Assembly (NCBI GenBank): GCA_025963715.1
Contig: JAOQAG010000040.1
Coordinates: forward strand, 1-64,000
Direction of reading: 5' to 3'
Length of the DNA: 64,000 nucleotides
Origin: Bacteroidota bacterium
Lineage (GTDB): Bacteria > Bacteroidota > Bacteroidia > 2-12-FULL-35-15
Part shown: positions 35,084 through 43,665 of the stretch, piece after piece
Layout of the letters: each line of letters opens with the position of its first letter
Numbering within the stretch: position 1 is the first letter of the stretch
Notes under the pieces: model-generated
Database searches by the model: none
Told to the model about the DNA's origin: nothing
Seen by the model: only the letters and a program-made list of their open reading frames with translations
Made by a program: the position numbers and the translations under genes

Positions 35084-36769
35084 ATGTCAGAAGGCAGACA
35101 AATAATTTTTTCGATGGTGAACGTTAGTCGGACGTTGCCAACAGGTAAAACCATTTTAAAGGATATTTATTTATCGTTTTATTACGGCGCAAAGATCGGG
35201 ATCCTAGGTTTGAATGGTTCCGGAAAATCAACACTGTTGAAGATCATCGCGGGACAGGAAAAAAATTACCAGGGCGAGATCCATTTTTCTCCGGGTTACC
35301 GCATTGGGATGCTGGAGCAGGAACCGCAGCTGGATGAAACCAAAACTGTATTGGAAGTGGTGCGTGAAGGCGCGCAGGAACATGTAAATATCCTGAAAGA
35401 ATACGATGAAGTGAATAACAAATTCGGGGAACCGGAATACCTGGATGATCCTGATAAAATGGACAAGCTGATCAATCGCCAGGCATATTTGCAGGAGCAG
35501 ATCGATCAGTTGGATCTATGGAATTTAGATAACCGTTTGGAGCAGGCAATGGAAGCATTGCGTTGCCCGGAAAGCGATACACCGATCCTGAATTTATCGG
35601 GTGGTGAGCGCCGCCGTGTAGCTTTGTGCCGTTTGCTGATCCAGGAACCGGAAATTTTATTACTGGATGAGCCTACCAATCACTTAGATGCGGAATCGGT
35701 GGATTGGTTAGAGCAGCATTTGCAACAATACAAAGGAACCGTAATTGCCGTAACCCACGATCGTTATTTCCTTGACAATGTGGCGGGATGGATCCTGGAG
35801 CTGGACCGTGGAGAAGGTATTCCATGGAAAGGAAATTATTCGGAATGGCTGGATCAGAAACAAAAACGCCTGGCACAGGAAGAAAAAACAGAAAGCAAGC
35901 GCCAGAAAACATTATTGCGCGAGTTGGATTGGGTGCGCCAGGGTGCAAAAGGCCGCCAGACAAAATCGAAAGCGCGTTTGCAGAATTATGAAAAATTACT
36001 GGGTGAAGATGCGCGCGCAATGGAAGATAAACTGGAATTATACATTCCAAACGGGCCGCGTTTGGGTTCGGAAGTGATCGAGGCGGTGGAGGTTTCCAAA
36101 GGTTATGGCGACCGTTTGTTATACGAACATTTAAATTTTAAATTGCCGCCTGCAGGAATTGTAGGGATCATCGGGCCAAACGGCGCGGGTAAAACCACTT
36201 TGTTCCGTATGATCATGGGACAGGAAAAACCAAATTCAGGCGAATTCAAAGTCGGCCCGACCGTAAAAATTGCATACGTGGATCAATCCCACAGCGGTAT
36301 TGACCCTGAAAAATCTATTTATGATGTATTGAGCGGCGGTAGCGAAAACATTATGCTGGGCGGAAAATCCATGAATGCACGTGCTTACATTTCGCGCTTC
36401 AATTTTGCGGGTTCCGACCAGGGAAAAAAATGCGGGATTCTTTCCGGCGGTGAGCGCAACCGTTTGCATTTGGCGATGGCGCTCAAAGAAGAAGGAAACG
36501 TGTTGCTGCTGGATGAGCCAACCAATGATTTGGATGTAAATACATTGCGTGCACTGGAAGAAGGTTTGGAAAACTTTGCGGGTTGTGCCGTAATTATTTC
36601 CCACGATAGATGGTTCTTAGATCGTGTATGTACGCACATCCTTGCATTTGAAGGTGATTCAAGCGTTTATTATTTCGAAGGCGGATATTCTGAGTATGAA
36701 GAAAACCGGAAGAAACGTTTGGGTAATGTGGAGCCGAAACGTGTGAGATATAAAAAACTGACTGTTTAG
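35084..36769 (+). CDS. ettA: ABC-F protein EttA (energy-dependent translational throttle)
   Basis: This is a 561-residue ABC-F protein with two ATPase domains and no membrane part. The first has GLNGSGKST (42-50), LNLSGGERRR and LLLDEPTNHLD; the second has GPNGAGKTT, LSGGERNR and LLLDEPTNDLD. A linker with WVRQGAKGRQTKSKARLQ lies between them. Length and the N-terminal MSEGRQIIFSMVNVSR fit EttA, which binds the ribosomal E site and gates the first steps of elongation according to the ATP/ADP ratio. The gene stands alone. Confidence 0.93.
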   Translation: MSEGRQIIFSMVNVSRTLPTGKTILKDIYLSFYYGAKIGILGLNGSGKSTLLKIIAGQEKNYQGEIHFSPGYRIGMLEQEPQLDETKTVLEVVREGAQEHVNILKEYDEVNNKFGEPEYLDDPDKMDKLINRQAYLQEQIDQLDLWNLDNRLEQAMEALRCPESDTPILNLSGGERRRVALCRLLIQEPEILLLDEPTNHLDAESVDWLEQHLQQYKGTVIAVTHDRYFLDNVAGWILELDRGEGIPWKGNYSEWLDQKQKRLAQEEKTESKRQKTLLRELDWVRQGAKGRQTKSKARLQNYEKLLGEDARAMEDKLELYIPNGPRLGSEVIEAVEVSKGYGDRLLYEHLNFKLPPAGIVGIIGPNGAGKTTLFRMIMGQEKPNSGEFKVGPTVKIAYVDQSHSGIDPEKSIYDVLSGGSENIMLGGKSMNARAYISRFNFAGSDQGKKCGILSGGERNRLHLAMALKEEGNVLLLDEPTNDLDVNTLRALEEGLENFAGCAVIISHDRWFLDRVCTHILAFEGDSSVYYFEGGYSEYEENRKKRLGNVEPKRVRYKKLTV

Positions 36770-36870
36770 TAGGATCGTGATCCTGCAAATTGGAAAGGAG
36801 AATAAATAGGCAATAGACAGTTGGCAGTAGACAAAATAAAAAAGTAAACAAAGAAAAAATTAACTGTACT

Positions 36871-36904
36871 GTCTGTTTCTTCCGCCCAGGCGGAAGAAAC
36901 AGAC
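36871..36904. repeat. Perfect 16-bp inverted repeat
   Basis: GTCTGTTTCTTCCGCC (36871-36886) and GGCGGAAGAAACAGAC (36889-36904) are exact reverse complements separated by CA. There is no T run on either side, so this is probably a repeat element and not a terminator. It lies next to AATAGGCAATAGACA words (36805-36835). Confidence 0.8.
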
Positions 36905-36930
36905 AAAATGAGAAGCTGAAAATAGCTAAT

Positions 36931-36967
36931 AAAAAACTCCCGTTTCAAATCGAAACGGGAGTTTTTT
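36931..36967. terminator. Bidirectional terminator between ettA and the S46 peptidase gene
   Basis: Arms AAAAAACTCCCGTTTC and GAAACGGGAGTTTTTT (16 bp) close a 5-base loop. Both ends carry the runs needed for termination in either direction, which suits the convergent genes. Confidence 0.88.
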
Positions 36968-37062
36968 TATGTGGTAGGCGCCTACGCGGTGATGACAATA
37001 ATTTGGCTCTGATTTATCCACACGGCAAACTTTGAACTTTAAACTTTTGAACTTTTAACTTC

Positions 37063-39210
37063 TTATTTAACAATTTTCATTTCATTGATAAGGTTAGTCG
37101 CGCCGCCGAATTTATCGATCAAAAATAAAATGTAACGGATATCGCAGCTGATGGTGCGTTTGTATTTCTGGTCGAAATAAATATCGCCGCTCATGGCTTC
37201 CCAGTTACCATCGAATGCAATGCCTACTAATTCGCCGTTGCCATTCATAACAGGGCTTCCCGAGTTTCCGCCGGTAATATCGTTGTTGCTGATAAAATCG
37301 GTATTGATATCGCCGTTTGCATTTGCATATTGACCAAAATCTTTTGCTTTGTATAACTCTTTTAATTTTTCAGGAACCTGGAATTCAAAACTTTTTGGAT
37401 CTTCTTTTTCCATCACACCCGATAGCGTTGTGTAATAATTGTAATGTACACCATCCTTTGGATCGTAGGCTTTCACTGTTCCGTAGGTCACACGGAAAGT
37501 GCTGTTGGCATCCGGATAAAAGTTTTTTGTGGGTTGCATTTCCATCAGCGCTTTCATATATTTTTTACCTTCTGCATTATTGATCGCATTAAACGCGTCG
37601 ATGTGCGGCTTGATATTTTTAATGTAATTATCGTAAAATGCTTTAAAATAAGCATACGCAGGATCGGCTTGTAATTTTTTCAGGCTTGGACTGTCAAGGA
37701 ATTTATCGGAACCCGCTTTGGTGGTTATAAAGCTTTTATCAAATATTTTTTTAGAAATAGTTTGAAATGTCTCCCCGTTATTATCGCCTTTATTCTTTTT
37801 TACAAGTTGTGTTAAATATTCCGGATGTTGGCTCGCCACAATGTTTTCATAGAACATCTGCGTCAGCTTTGCCAGGATCTTTTCTTCCGATTTTGAATTG
37901 AAGGATTTATAAAAACTATCTTCCGCAGCTTTGATCGCATTCACTGCTTTTTTTACATCATCTGCATTCGGCTTGTCGGTATTCAATGCTTTTTCAAGGC
38001 CGGTAAAGCTGGCTGCAAACGCAATCAGGGATGAACCGGTAACGCCTTCACGGAAGTAAGTGGCATGCAAGGCATAGTCATTATAATCCTTGTAAGCATT
38101 TTCAAAATTGCTCAACAACGATGCATATTCCGGGTGTGTTTTTGTCCATTCAGTAAATTGCTTTTCTGTTTGCTGTTTTTCTTCCAGCACTTTCAGGTGT
38201 TTCAGCTGTTCGGTTTGCCCGATGTAGTATTTCCAGTAGTTCGCAATTTTAGCATATTGCGATGACATTAATAAACGAACGCTGTCACTTTTATTCATTT
38301 CTTCTTTCCAGGAAGTCAAACGCACATCGCGCAAAGCAACAATAGCCGGGTTGATCTTGTCAATTGCCAGCTGGATGCCGAAGGATGTTTCATAGCGGTT
38401 GGTACGTCCCGGTACACCGTAGATCATGGTAAAATCGCCTTCGTTCAATCCTTTGATGTTGATCGCCAGCGAGCGTTTTGGTTTGTAAGGCACATTGTCG
38501 GCAGCATAAGGCGCCGGTTTATTATCTTTATTTGCATAAATGCGGAACATCGAAAAATCCGCGGTATGGCGTGGCCACATCCAGTTGTCGGTATCGCCGC
38601 CAAATTTTCCGATCGATTGCGGCGGTGCGGCAACCAAACGGATGTCGGTAAATTTTTCAAATACAAACACGTAAAATGCATTGTCTTTGAACATGGATTT
38701 TACCATTGCTTCGTAGCCGTTATCTTTGGTCGCTTCGCTTTCAATTTGTTTGAAAATTTCCGCTCTTTTTGCATCCATGTTTTTTGCATCCACGCCTTCC
38801 AGCGCTTTGTTCACACGGTCGGAAACGTCATCCATACGCACTAAAATAGAGATCCACATCCCCGGATTTGATTTTTCTTCGGCGTATGATTTCGCCCAAA
38901 AGCCATTGTCCAGGATATCATCCGCAGTAGTGCTGTGGTTGGCAATGGCATCGTAACCGCAATGATGATTGGTCAATAATAATCCTTCATCCGAAATGAT
39001 CTCGGAGGTACATCCGCCGTTGAACCATACTACGGCGTCTTTCAGGCTGCTGTGGTTAATGTCGTATAATTGATCAGCAGTAAGCTTTAAGCCCAGGCGC
39101 TGCATGTCTTCATAATTATTTTTTAATAATGCCGGAAGCCACATTCCTTCGTCGGCAATGGTCGTTCCGACTGTAAACAGTGCAGCGATCAGTATAAAAA
39201 GTTTTTTCAT
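37063..39210 (-). CDS. S46 family dipeptidyl-peptidase, DPP7-type
   Basis: This is a 715-residue exported peptidase with a signal peptide ending near TIAD. The chymotrypsin-like triad is visible: His in LTNHHCGYDA (82-83), Asp218 in HTADFSMFR and Ser650 in GGNSGSPVM. S46 enzymes remove dipeptides from peptide N-termini in the periplasm, feeding amino acid users. Eighteen residues after the Ser, the specificity position is Gly (AFDGNWE), as in DPP7, which prefers hydrophobic P1 residues. DPP11 has Arg there. A matching -7 element lies upstream at 39237. Confidence 0.9.
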   Translation of the reverse strand: MKKLFILIAALFTVGTTIADEGMWLPALLKNNYEDMQRLGLKLTADQLYDINHSSLKDAVVWFNGGCTSEIISDEGLLLTNHHCGYDAIANHSTTADDILDNGFWAKSYAEEKSNPGMWISILVRMDDVSDRVNKALEGVDAKNMDAKRAEIFKQIESEATKDNGYEAMVKSMFKDNAFYVFVFEKFTDIRLVAAPPQSIGKFGGDTDNWMWPRHTADFSMFRIYANKDNKPAPYAADNVPYKPKRSLAINIKGLNEGDFTMIYGVPGRTNRYETSFGIQLAIDKINPAIVALRDVRLTSWKEEMNKSDSVRLLMSSQYAKIANYWKYYIGQTEQLKHLKVLEEKQQTEKQFTEWTKTHPEYASLLSNFENAYKDYNDYALHATYFREGVTGSSLIAFAASFTGLEKALNTDKPNADDVKKAVNAIKAAEDSFYKSFNSKSEEKILAKLTQMFYENIVASQHPEYLTQLVKKNKGDNNGETFQTISKKIFDKSFITTKAGSDKFLDSPSLKKLQADPAYAYFKAFYDNYIKNIKPHIDAFNAINNAEGKKYMKALMEMQPTKNFYPDANSTFRVTYGTVKAYDPKDGVHYNYYTTLSGVMEKEDPKSFEFQVPEKLKELYKAKDFGQYANANGDINTDFISNNDITGGNSGSPVMNGNGELVGIAFDGNWEAMSGDIYFDQKYKRTISCDIRYILFLIDKFGGATNLINEMKIVK

Positions 39211-39236
39211 TTTGGTTCATTTAATTTTTAGCGTTA

Positions 39237-39244
39237 CAAAAATA
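39237..39244 (-). promoter_or_regulatory. -7 promoter element of the S46 peptidase gene
   Basis: The minus strand reads TATTTTTG, an exact TAnnTTTG match, 27 bases before the start codon. The -33 region is weak. Confidence 0.45.
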
Positions 39245-39406
39245 ACATTCTACCCCAATTTTAAACAGGCTTTTATAGGAAATGGGCTTTCGGATGGATG
39301 AGTGGTAGGTAATCAGGGATAAAAAGCATGTTTAACAAAGCAAAAAATCACGATATTCGCGTTTGAAATTCAGGAATAAGGATTATCAGATTAAGGATTT
39401 ACATAT

Positions 39407-40900
39407 ATGGCACAGAAACCAAGCATACCCAAAGGCACGCGCGATTTTTCACCAACTGAAATGGTGAGGCGCAATTATATTTTTGATATTATAAAATCGG
39501 TATTTCAGCGGTATGGCTATTTGCCGATAGAAACCCCGGCCATGGAGAATATGGATACTCTTATGGGTAAATACGGAGAGGAAGGAGACAAACTTATCTT
39601 TAAGATTTTGAATTCAGGTGAATATTTAGACAGTTATAATAAAAAGTTTATTGAACCAGATATAGATATCATAAATAAAACTTTGGATGATATTGCTTCA
39701 AAAGATTTGAGCAATTTTATTTATCAGGATTCTAAAAATGCTTTTTTAACACTTCTAGGATCTCTTAAAAAATCTGTAGGAATTAATAGTAAAATAATGA
39801 CAGGTTATATTTCCGAAAAAGCCCTCAAATACGATCTTACCGTTCCGTTTGCACGCTATGTTGTGCAGCACCAGAGTGAAATTACATTTCCATTCAAACG
39901 CTACCAGATCCAGCCGGTATGGCGTGCTGATCGTCCGCAAAAAGGCCGTTACCGCGAATTTTACCAATGCGATGCCGATGTGATCGGAAGCAATTCATTG
40001 GTAAATGAAGTGGAATTAACACAAATGATCGATGATGTATTTACAACGTTGAAAGTTCCGGTTTTAATTAAAATAAATAACCGTAAGATCTTAAGCGGCA
40101 TTGCGGAAGTGATCGGTGAAAAAGAAAAAATAATAACCATTACTGTTGCCATTGATAAGCTTGATAAAATTGGTGTGGATGGAGTTAATAAAGAATTAAC
40201 GGAGAATGGAATAAGTGACGATTCCATTAAAAAGCTACAACCCCTGATTGAATTCCAGGGAACCACATTGGAAAAAGTAAACTTTTTAAAAACACTTTTA
40301 GCGACTTCCGAAATTGGCTTGAAAGGAATTGAAGAAGTAGAATATATTTTTAAAACGGTAGAAAGTTTAAAATTACAAACTGCTGTAACCGAGCTCGAGA
40401 TTACATTGGCGCGCGGGCTTAATTATTACACCGGAGCGATTTTCGAAGTAAAAGCAAATGTGGGAACACTTACCAGCAGCATTTGTGGCGGCGGCCGTTA
40501 CGACGATCTTACCGGAATTTTCGGATTGCCGAATATGAGCGGTGTTGGAATTTCCTTCGGCGCCGACCGTATTTACGATGTGTTGAATGAATTGAATTTA
40601 TACCCGGAGTCGGTTGCTGCATCTACAAAAATATTGTTTGTAACATTTGGCGAAGCTGAGCAGAATTATTGTTTGCCTTTACTGGCGCAGGTTCGTAAAG
40701 CAGGTATCAATTCCGAAATATACCCGGATGCAAACGCAAAAATGAAAAAACAAATGAGCTACGCAGATGATAAAAAAATTCCGTTCGTGGTAATTGTCGG
40801 CAGTGATGAAATGCAAAGCGGAATGTTGAGCTTGAAGAATATGCAGAGCGGGGAGCAGGAGAAAGCAGGGATCAATGATATTATCAATAAATTAAAATAA
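39407..40900 (+). CDS. hisS: Histidyl-tRNA synthetase with an AT-rich insertion
   Basis: This 497-residue class II synthetase charges tRNA-His. Motif 1 lies at about 45-60 (ETPAMENM), [12 protein letters not shown] marks the catalytic core, motif 2 is [12 protein letters not shown]-like ([20 protein letters not shown]), the histidine motif is [14 protein letters not shown] and motif 3 is [13 protein letters not shown]. The C-terminal anticodon-binding domain starts near 405. Between NSGEYL and SEKALKYD there are about 61 residues where family members I know have about 20. This stretch (39629-39811) is about 24% GC by hand count, far below the rest of the gene. Confidence 0.93.
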   Translation: MAQKPSIPKGTRDFSPTEMVRRNYIFDIIKSVFQRYGYLPIETPAMENMDTLMGKYGEEGDKLIFKILNSGEYLDSYNKKFIEPDIDIINKTLDDIASKDLSNFIYQDSKNAFLTLLGSLKKSVGINSKIMTGYISEKALKYDLTVPFARYVVQHQSEITFPFKRYQIQPVWRADRPQKGRYREFYQCDADVIGSNSLVNEVELTQMIDDVFTTLKVPVLIKINNRKILSGIAEVIGEKEKIITITVAIDKLDKIGVDGVNKELTENGISDDSIKKLQPLIEFQGTTLEKVNFLKTLLATSEIGLKGIEEVEYIFKTVESLKLQTAVTELEITLARGLNYYTGAIFEVKANVGTLTSSICGGGRYDDLTGIFGLPNMSGVGISFGADRIYDVLNELNLYPESVAASTKILFVTFGEAEQNYCLPLLAQVRKAGINSEIYPDANAKMKKQMSYADDKKIPFVVIVGSDEMQSGMLSLKNMQSGEQEKAGINDIINKLK

Positions 40901-41016
40901 ATAGGTAGTAGACAATAGGCAAGTCGACAATAGACAAAAAAGGAAATAGGCAAACTCAAATTATAATTGCGCTGCCATTTTCAAATTTTCAAATCAACAC
41001 ATTTTCAAATTATATT
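40901..41016. repeat. AATAGGCAAGT and TTTTCAAATT repeats
   Basis: The gap between hisS and the ammonia-lyase gene consists of GTAGACAATAGGCA words (40905-40935) and CATTTTCAAATTATATT words (40976-41013). The same families occur at 6624-6672, 36805-36835 and 54120-54156. No gene is present. Confidence 0.6.
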
Positions 41017-42504
41017 ATGCATCACATCACAACCGATCAACTGACTTTTGAGATCATCGCAGACATTATCTCTTCGAATAAAAAACTGGCTTTATCCACC
41101 GAAGCAAAAAATAACATTGTGCGTTGCCGCGAATATCTGGATAAAAAAATGGCATCGCAAAAAACACCGATCTATGGTATCAATACCGGTTTTGGCTCTT
41201 TGTATAATGTAACCATTCCGGATAATGATCTGGAACAATTGCAAACTAATTTAGTAATGTCGCATGCCTGCGGTACCGGCGATGAAGTTCCATTGGATGT
41301 GGTAAAATTAATGCTGCTGCTGAAGATCCAGGCGGTGGCTTATGGAAAATCTGCAGTGCAGTTACAAACCGTGGAACGCCTCGTTGATTTTTTTAACAAC
41401 GATGTCTTACCGGTCATCTATCAGCAAGGATCACTGGGCGCTTCCGGCGATCTGGCGCCATTGGCACACATGAGCTTACCGCTGTTGGGAATGGGCGAAG
41501 TACATTACAAAGGCAAAAAACAAGCTGCTGCCGATGTGCTGAAACAATTGAATTTAGAGCCGATCCAGCTGAAATCAAAAGAAGGATTGGCATTACTGAA
41601 CGGAACGCAATTTATGAGTGCATACGGTGTGTGGTGCTTGCTGCAAACAAAAAATATCAGTAATGCAGCCGATAGTATTGCTGCAGTTTCACTCGAGGCA
41701 TTTGATGGGCGTATCGATCCGTTCAAGCCGCACATTCACAGTATCCGGCCGCATAAAGGACAGATTCAGACTGCTGCCAACATGCGCAAATTATTGGAAG
41801 GCAGCGAGCTCATTGTACGTACAAAAGCGCACGTGCAGGATCCGTATTCGTTCCGTTGTGTGCCGCAGGTACATGGTGCTTCCAAGGATACATTCACGTA
41901 TGTGGAAAGCATTTTTTTAACGGAGATCAATTCCGTTACCGATAATCCAACCGTTTTTCCGGATGAAGATGAGATCATTTCCGGCGGTAATTTTCACGGC
42001 CAGCCTTTGGCCTTAGCGCTCGATTTTTTAGCGATCGCTTTAGCGGAATTAGGAAATATCTCAGAACGCCGTACCTATCAATTAATTGGCGGATTACGCG
42101 GCTTGCCACCATTTTTAGTTGCAAAGCCGGGGCTTAACTCCGGATTTATGATCCCGCAATACACGGCTGCCAGCATTGTGAGCCAGAACAAACAATTGTG
42201 TACACCTGCTTCCATTGATTCTATTGTAAGCTCCAACGGGCAGGAAGATCATGTTTCGATGGGTTCCAACGCCGCTACCAAATGTTACAAAGTAGTGGAA
42301 AATGTGCAGCGTATTTTAGCAATTGAGTTGTTCAATGCATCACAGGCACTGGAGTTCCGCCGCCCTGCAAAATCATCCGCTGTAATTGAAAAGCTGGTTG
42401 CGGATTATCGCAAAGCGGTTCCGTTTGTGGATGTGGATAAGATCATGTACACGCAGATTGATAATAGCTTGCGGTTTGTGAAGAATCATTCGTTCACTAT
42501 TTAA
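41017..42504 (+). CDS. Aromatic amino acid ammonia-lyase (histidine or tyrosine)
   Basis: This is a 495-residue MIO-dependent lyase. Ala142-Ser143-Gly144 in GSLGASGDLAPLAHM form the prosthetic group; YGINTGFGSL, QLQTNLVMSHACGTG and NFHGQPLALALD are conserved. Family members release ammonia from His, Tyr or Phe. The residue pair after NLVM is Ser82-His83, as in histidine ammonia-lyases, but close Bacteroidota relatives such as that of Flavobacterium johnsoniae were shown to be tyrosine ammonia-lyases. No hutU, hutI or pigment genes are adjacent, so the substrate is open and I give no symbol. Confidence 0.88.
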   Translation: MHHITTDQLTFEIIADIISSNKKLALSTEAKNNIVRCREYLDKKMASQKTPIYGINTGFGSLYNVTIPDNDLEQLQTNLVMSHACGTGDEVPLDVVKLMLLLKIQAVAYGKSAVQLQTVERLVDFFNNDVLPVIYQQGSLGASGDLAPLAHMSLPLLGMGEVHYKGKKQAAADVLKQLNLEPIQLKSKEGLALLNGTQFMSAYGVWCLLQTKNISNAADSIAAVSLEAFDGRIDPFKPHIHSIRPHKGQIQTAANMRKLLEGSELIVRTKAHVQDPYSFRCVPQVHGASKDTFTYVESIFLTEINSVTDNPTVFPDEDEIISGGNFHGQPLALALDFLAIALAELGNISERRTYQLIGGLRGLPPFLVAKPGLNSGFMIPQYTAASIVSQNKQLCTPASIDSIVSSNGQEDHVSMGSNAATKCYKVVENVQRILAIELFNASQALEFRRPAKSSAVIEKLVADYRKAVPFVDVDKIMYTQIDNSLRFVKNHSFTI

Positions 42505-42794
42505 GAATAGAATTTGTACGGATAGCGAACAGGAACGAAAAACGAATCTGTGTATCAACTGTGTTTAAATTTAACTAATGGCAAGATGCCATTAAATAAT
42601 ATGGCACGAGTGGGACACTCGCGCCTGCTTTAAGTGTGTATGTGAACTGTGCGTATTGGTTTGTTACGAAAGCCAGTTAAAATGCTGTTCTCTTTTTCTT
42701 CTTTGCCTTAGTGCCTTCGTGGTAAAAAAAATGCTGCGAAGCAGCCACACAGTACAGCAAACTTTGAACTTTCCAACTTTAAACTTTGAACTCC
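42505..42794. repeat. Repeat-filled intergenic region
   Basis: No gene is seen. It holds GTACGGATAGCGAACAGG (42515-42553), a GGCACGAGTGGGACACTCG hairpin (42603-42625), a CTTAGTGCCTTCGTGGTAAAA element (42699-42745) and an AGCAAAC plus AACTTTGAAC composite (42753-42793) that ends two bases before the stop of the response-regulator gene. Confidence 0.7.
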
Positions 42795-43493
42795 CTACTC
42801 CGTGAACTTATACCCTACACCGCGGATGGAATGAAAATGCTGTGGCTCCTTCTGATTCAGCTCAAAATATTTCCGGAAAGCAAGAATGTAATTGTCGATG
42901 GTGCGGGAGGATGGATACACATCCGTGCCCCATACGCGATCGAGGATCTCTTCCCGCGAGATCACTTCGCCTTTGCGTTCGATGAGTAATTTAAGCAATG
43001 CAATTTCGCGCTTGCCGATCTGTACATTATCCCCGTTAAGATCTTTGATCTCGTAGGTAATAAAATTGATGGAATTTTTTCCGAAAGTAAAAATATCGGG
43101 AGTGGCAGCCGGATTTTTTACATTGCCGCTGCGTTTGAGTAAGATCTGGATCCTCAGTAAAAGCTCTTCGAGGTTAAAAGGCTTGGTCAGATAATCATCA
43201 GCGCCCAGCTTTAAGCCCAGGATGCGGTCTTCGCCGGATCCTTTGGCCGTTAAAAAAAGTACGGGCAAATGTTTGTTCTCTTTCCGGATCTCTTCCAGCA
43301 CATCAAAGCCGTTCATTTCGGGCAGCATCACATCCAGTAAAATAAGATCGAATGCATTTTTTCTGAACTCCTTCAAGGCTTCAATCCCGGTTACAGCAGT
43401 AGTTACGGCATATCCTTCCAGCTCCAGGTTCAGCTGGATGATCTTTAAAAGATGATCTTCATCTTCTACTAAAAGGATGTGTTTTTCGTTCAT
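42795..43493 (-). CDS. OmpR/PhoB-family response regulator
   Basis: This 232-residue regulator has a receiver domain at 1-120, with the acidic pair Asp11-Glu12, phospho-acceptor Asp54 (LILLDVMLPEMNG) and Lys104 (YLTKPF). A winged-helix DNA-binding domain follows at about 135-232 (REIALLKLLIERKGEVISRE, VWGTDVYPSSRTIDNYI, RGVGYKF). No histidine kinase gene is adjacent, so it is an orphan in this window. It is divergent from mqnE. A perfect -7 element only about nine bases upstream suggests a nearly leaderless mRNA. Confidence 0.92.
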   Translation of the reverse strand: MNEKHILLVEDEDHLLKIIQLNLELEGYAVTTAVTGIEALKEFRKNAFDLILLDVMLPEMNGFDVLEEIRKENKHLPVLFLTAKGSGEDRILGLKLGADDYLTKPFNLEELLLRIQILLKRSGNVKNPAATPDIFTFGKNSINFITYEIKDLNGDNVQIGKREIALLKLLIERKGEVISREEILDRVWGTDVYPSSRTIDNYILAFRKYFELNQKEPQHFHSIRGVGYKFTE

Positions 43494-43501
43494 GATGTGT
43501 G

Positions 43502-43509
43502 CAAAGATA
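43502..43509 (-). promoter_or_regulatory. -7 promoter element of the response-regulator gene
   Basis: The minus strand reads TATCTTTG, an exact TAnnTTTG match. The transcript would start about four bases before the ATG. The -33 region has only a partial match. Confidence 0.45.
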
Positions 43510-43515
43510 AATAAT

Positions 43516-43605
43516 GGAACGCGGATAACGCAGATGTAGCGGATAAAAGCGGATAAAAAAAGAAAAAATCCGTGGGAATCTGTTCTATCCGTGTTATCGG
43601 CGTTC
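43516..43605. repeat. Inverted repeat in the response-regulator/mqnE gap
   Basis: GGAACGCGGATAACGCAGAT (43516-43535) is matched in reverse by ATCTGTTCTATCC and GTTATCGGCGTTC (43578-43605), with GCGGATAAAA words between. The hairpin lies between the two divergent promoters. Confidence 0.6.
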
Positions 43606-43615
43606 TATTTTTTGC

Positions 43616-43646
43616 TTGTTAATAATCCACGCAAACCGTAACTTTG
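43616..43646 (+). promoter_or_regulatory. Bacteroidota-type promoter of mqnE
   Basis: TTG (43616-43618) and TAACTTTG (43639-43646) are 20 bases apart, an exact match to both elements. The leader would be about 15 nt. Confidence 0.65.
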
Positions 43647-43665
43647 TGCCTCTAAAATCTAATCC

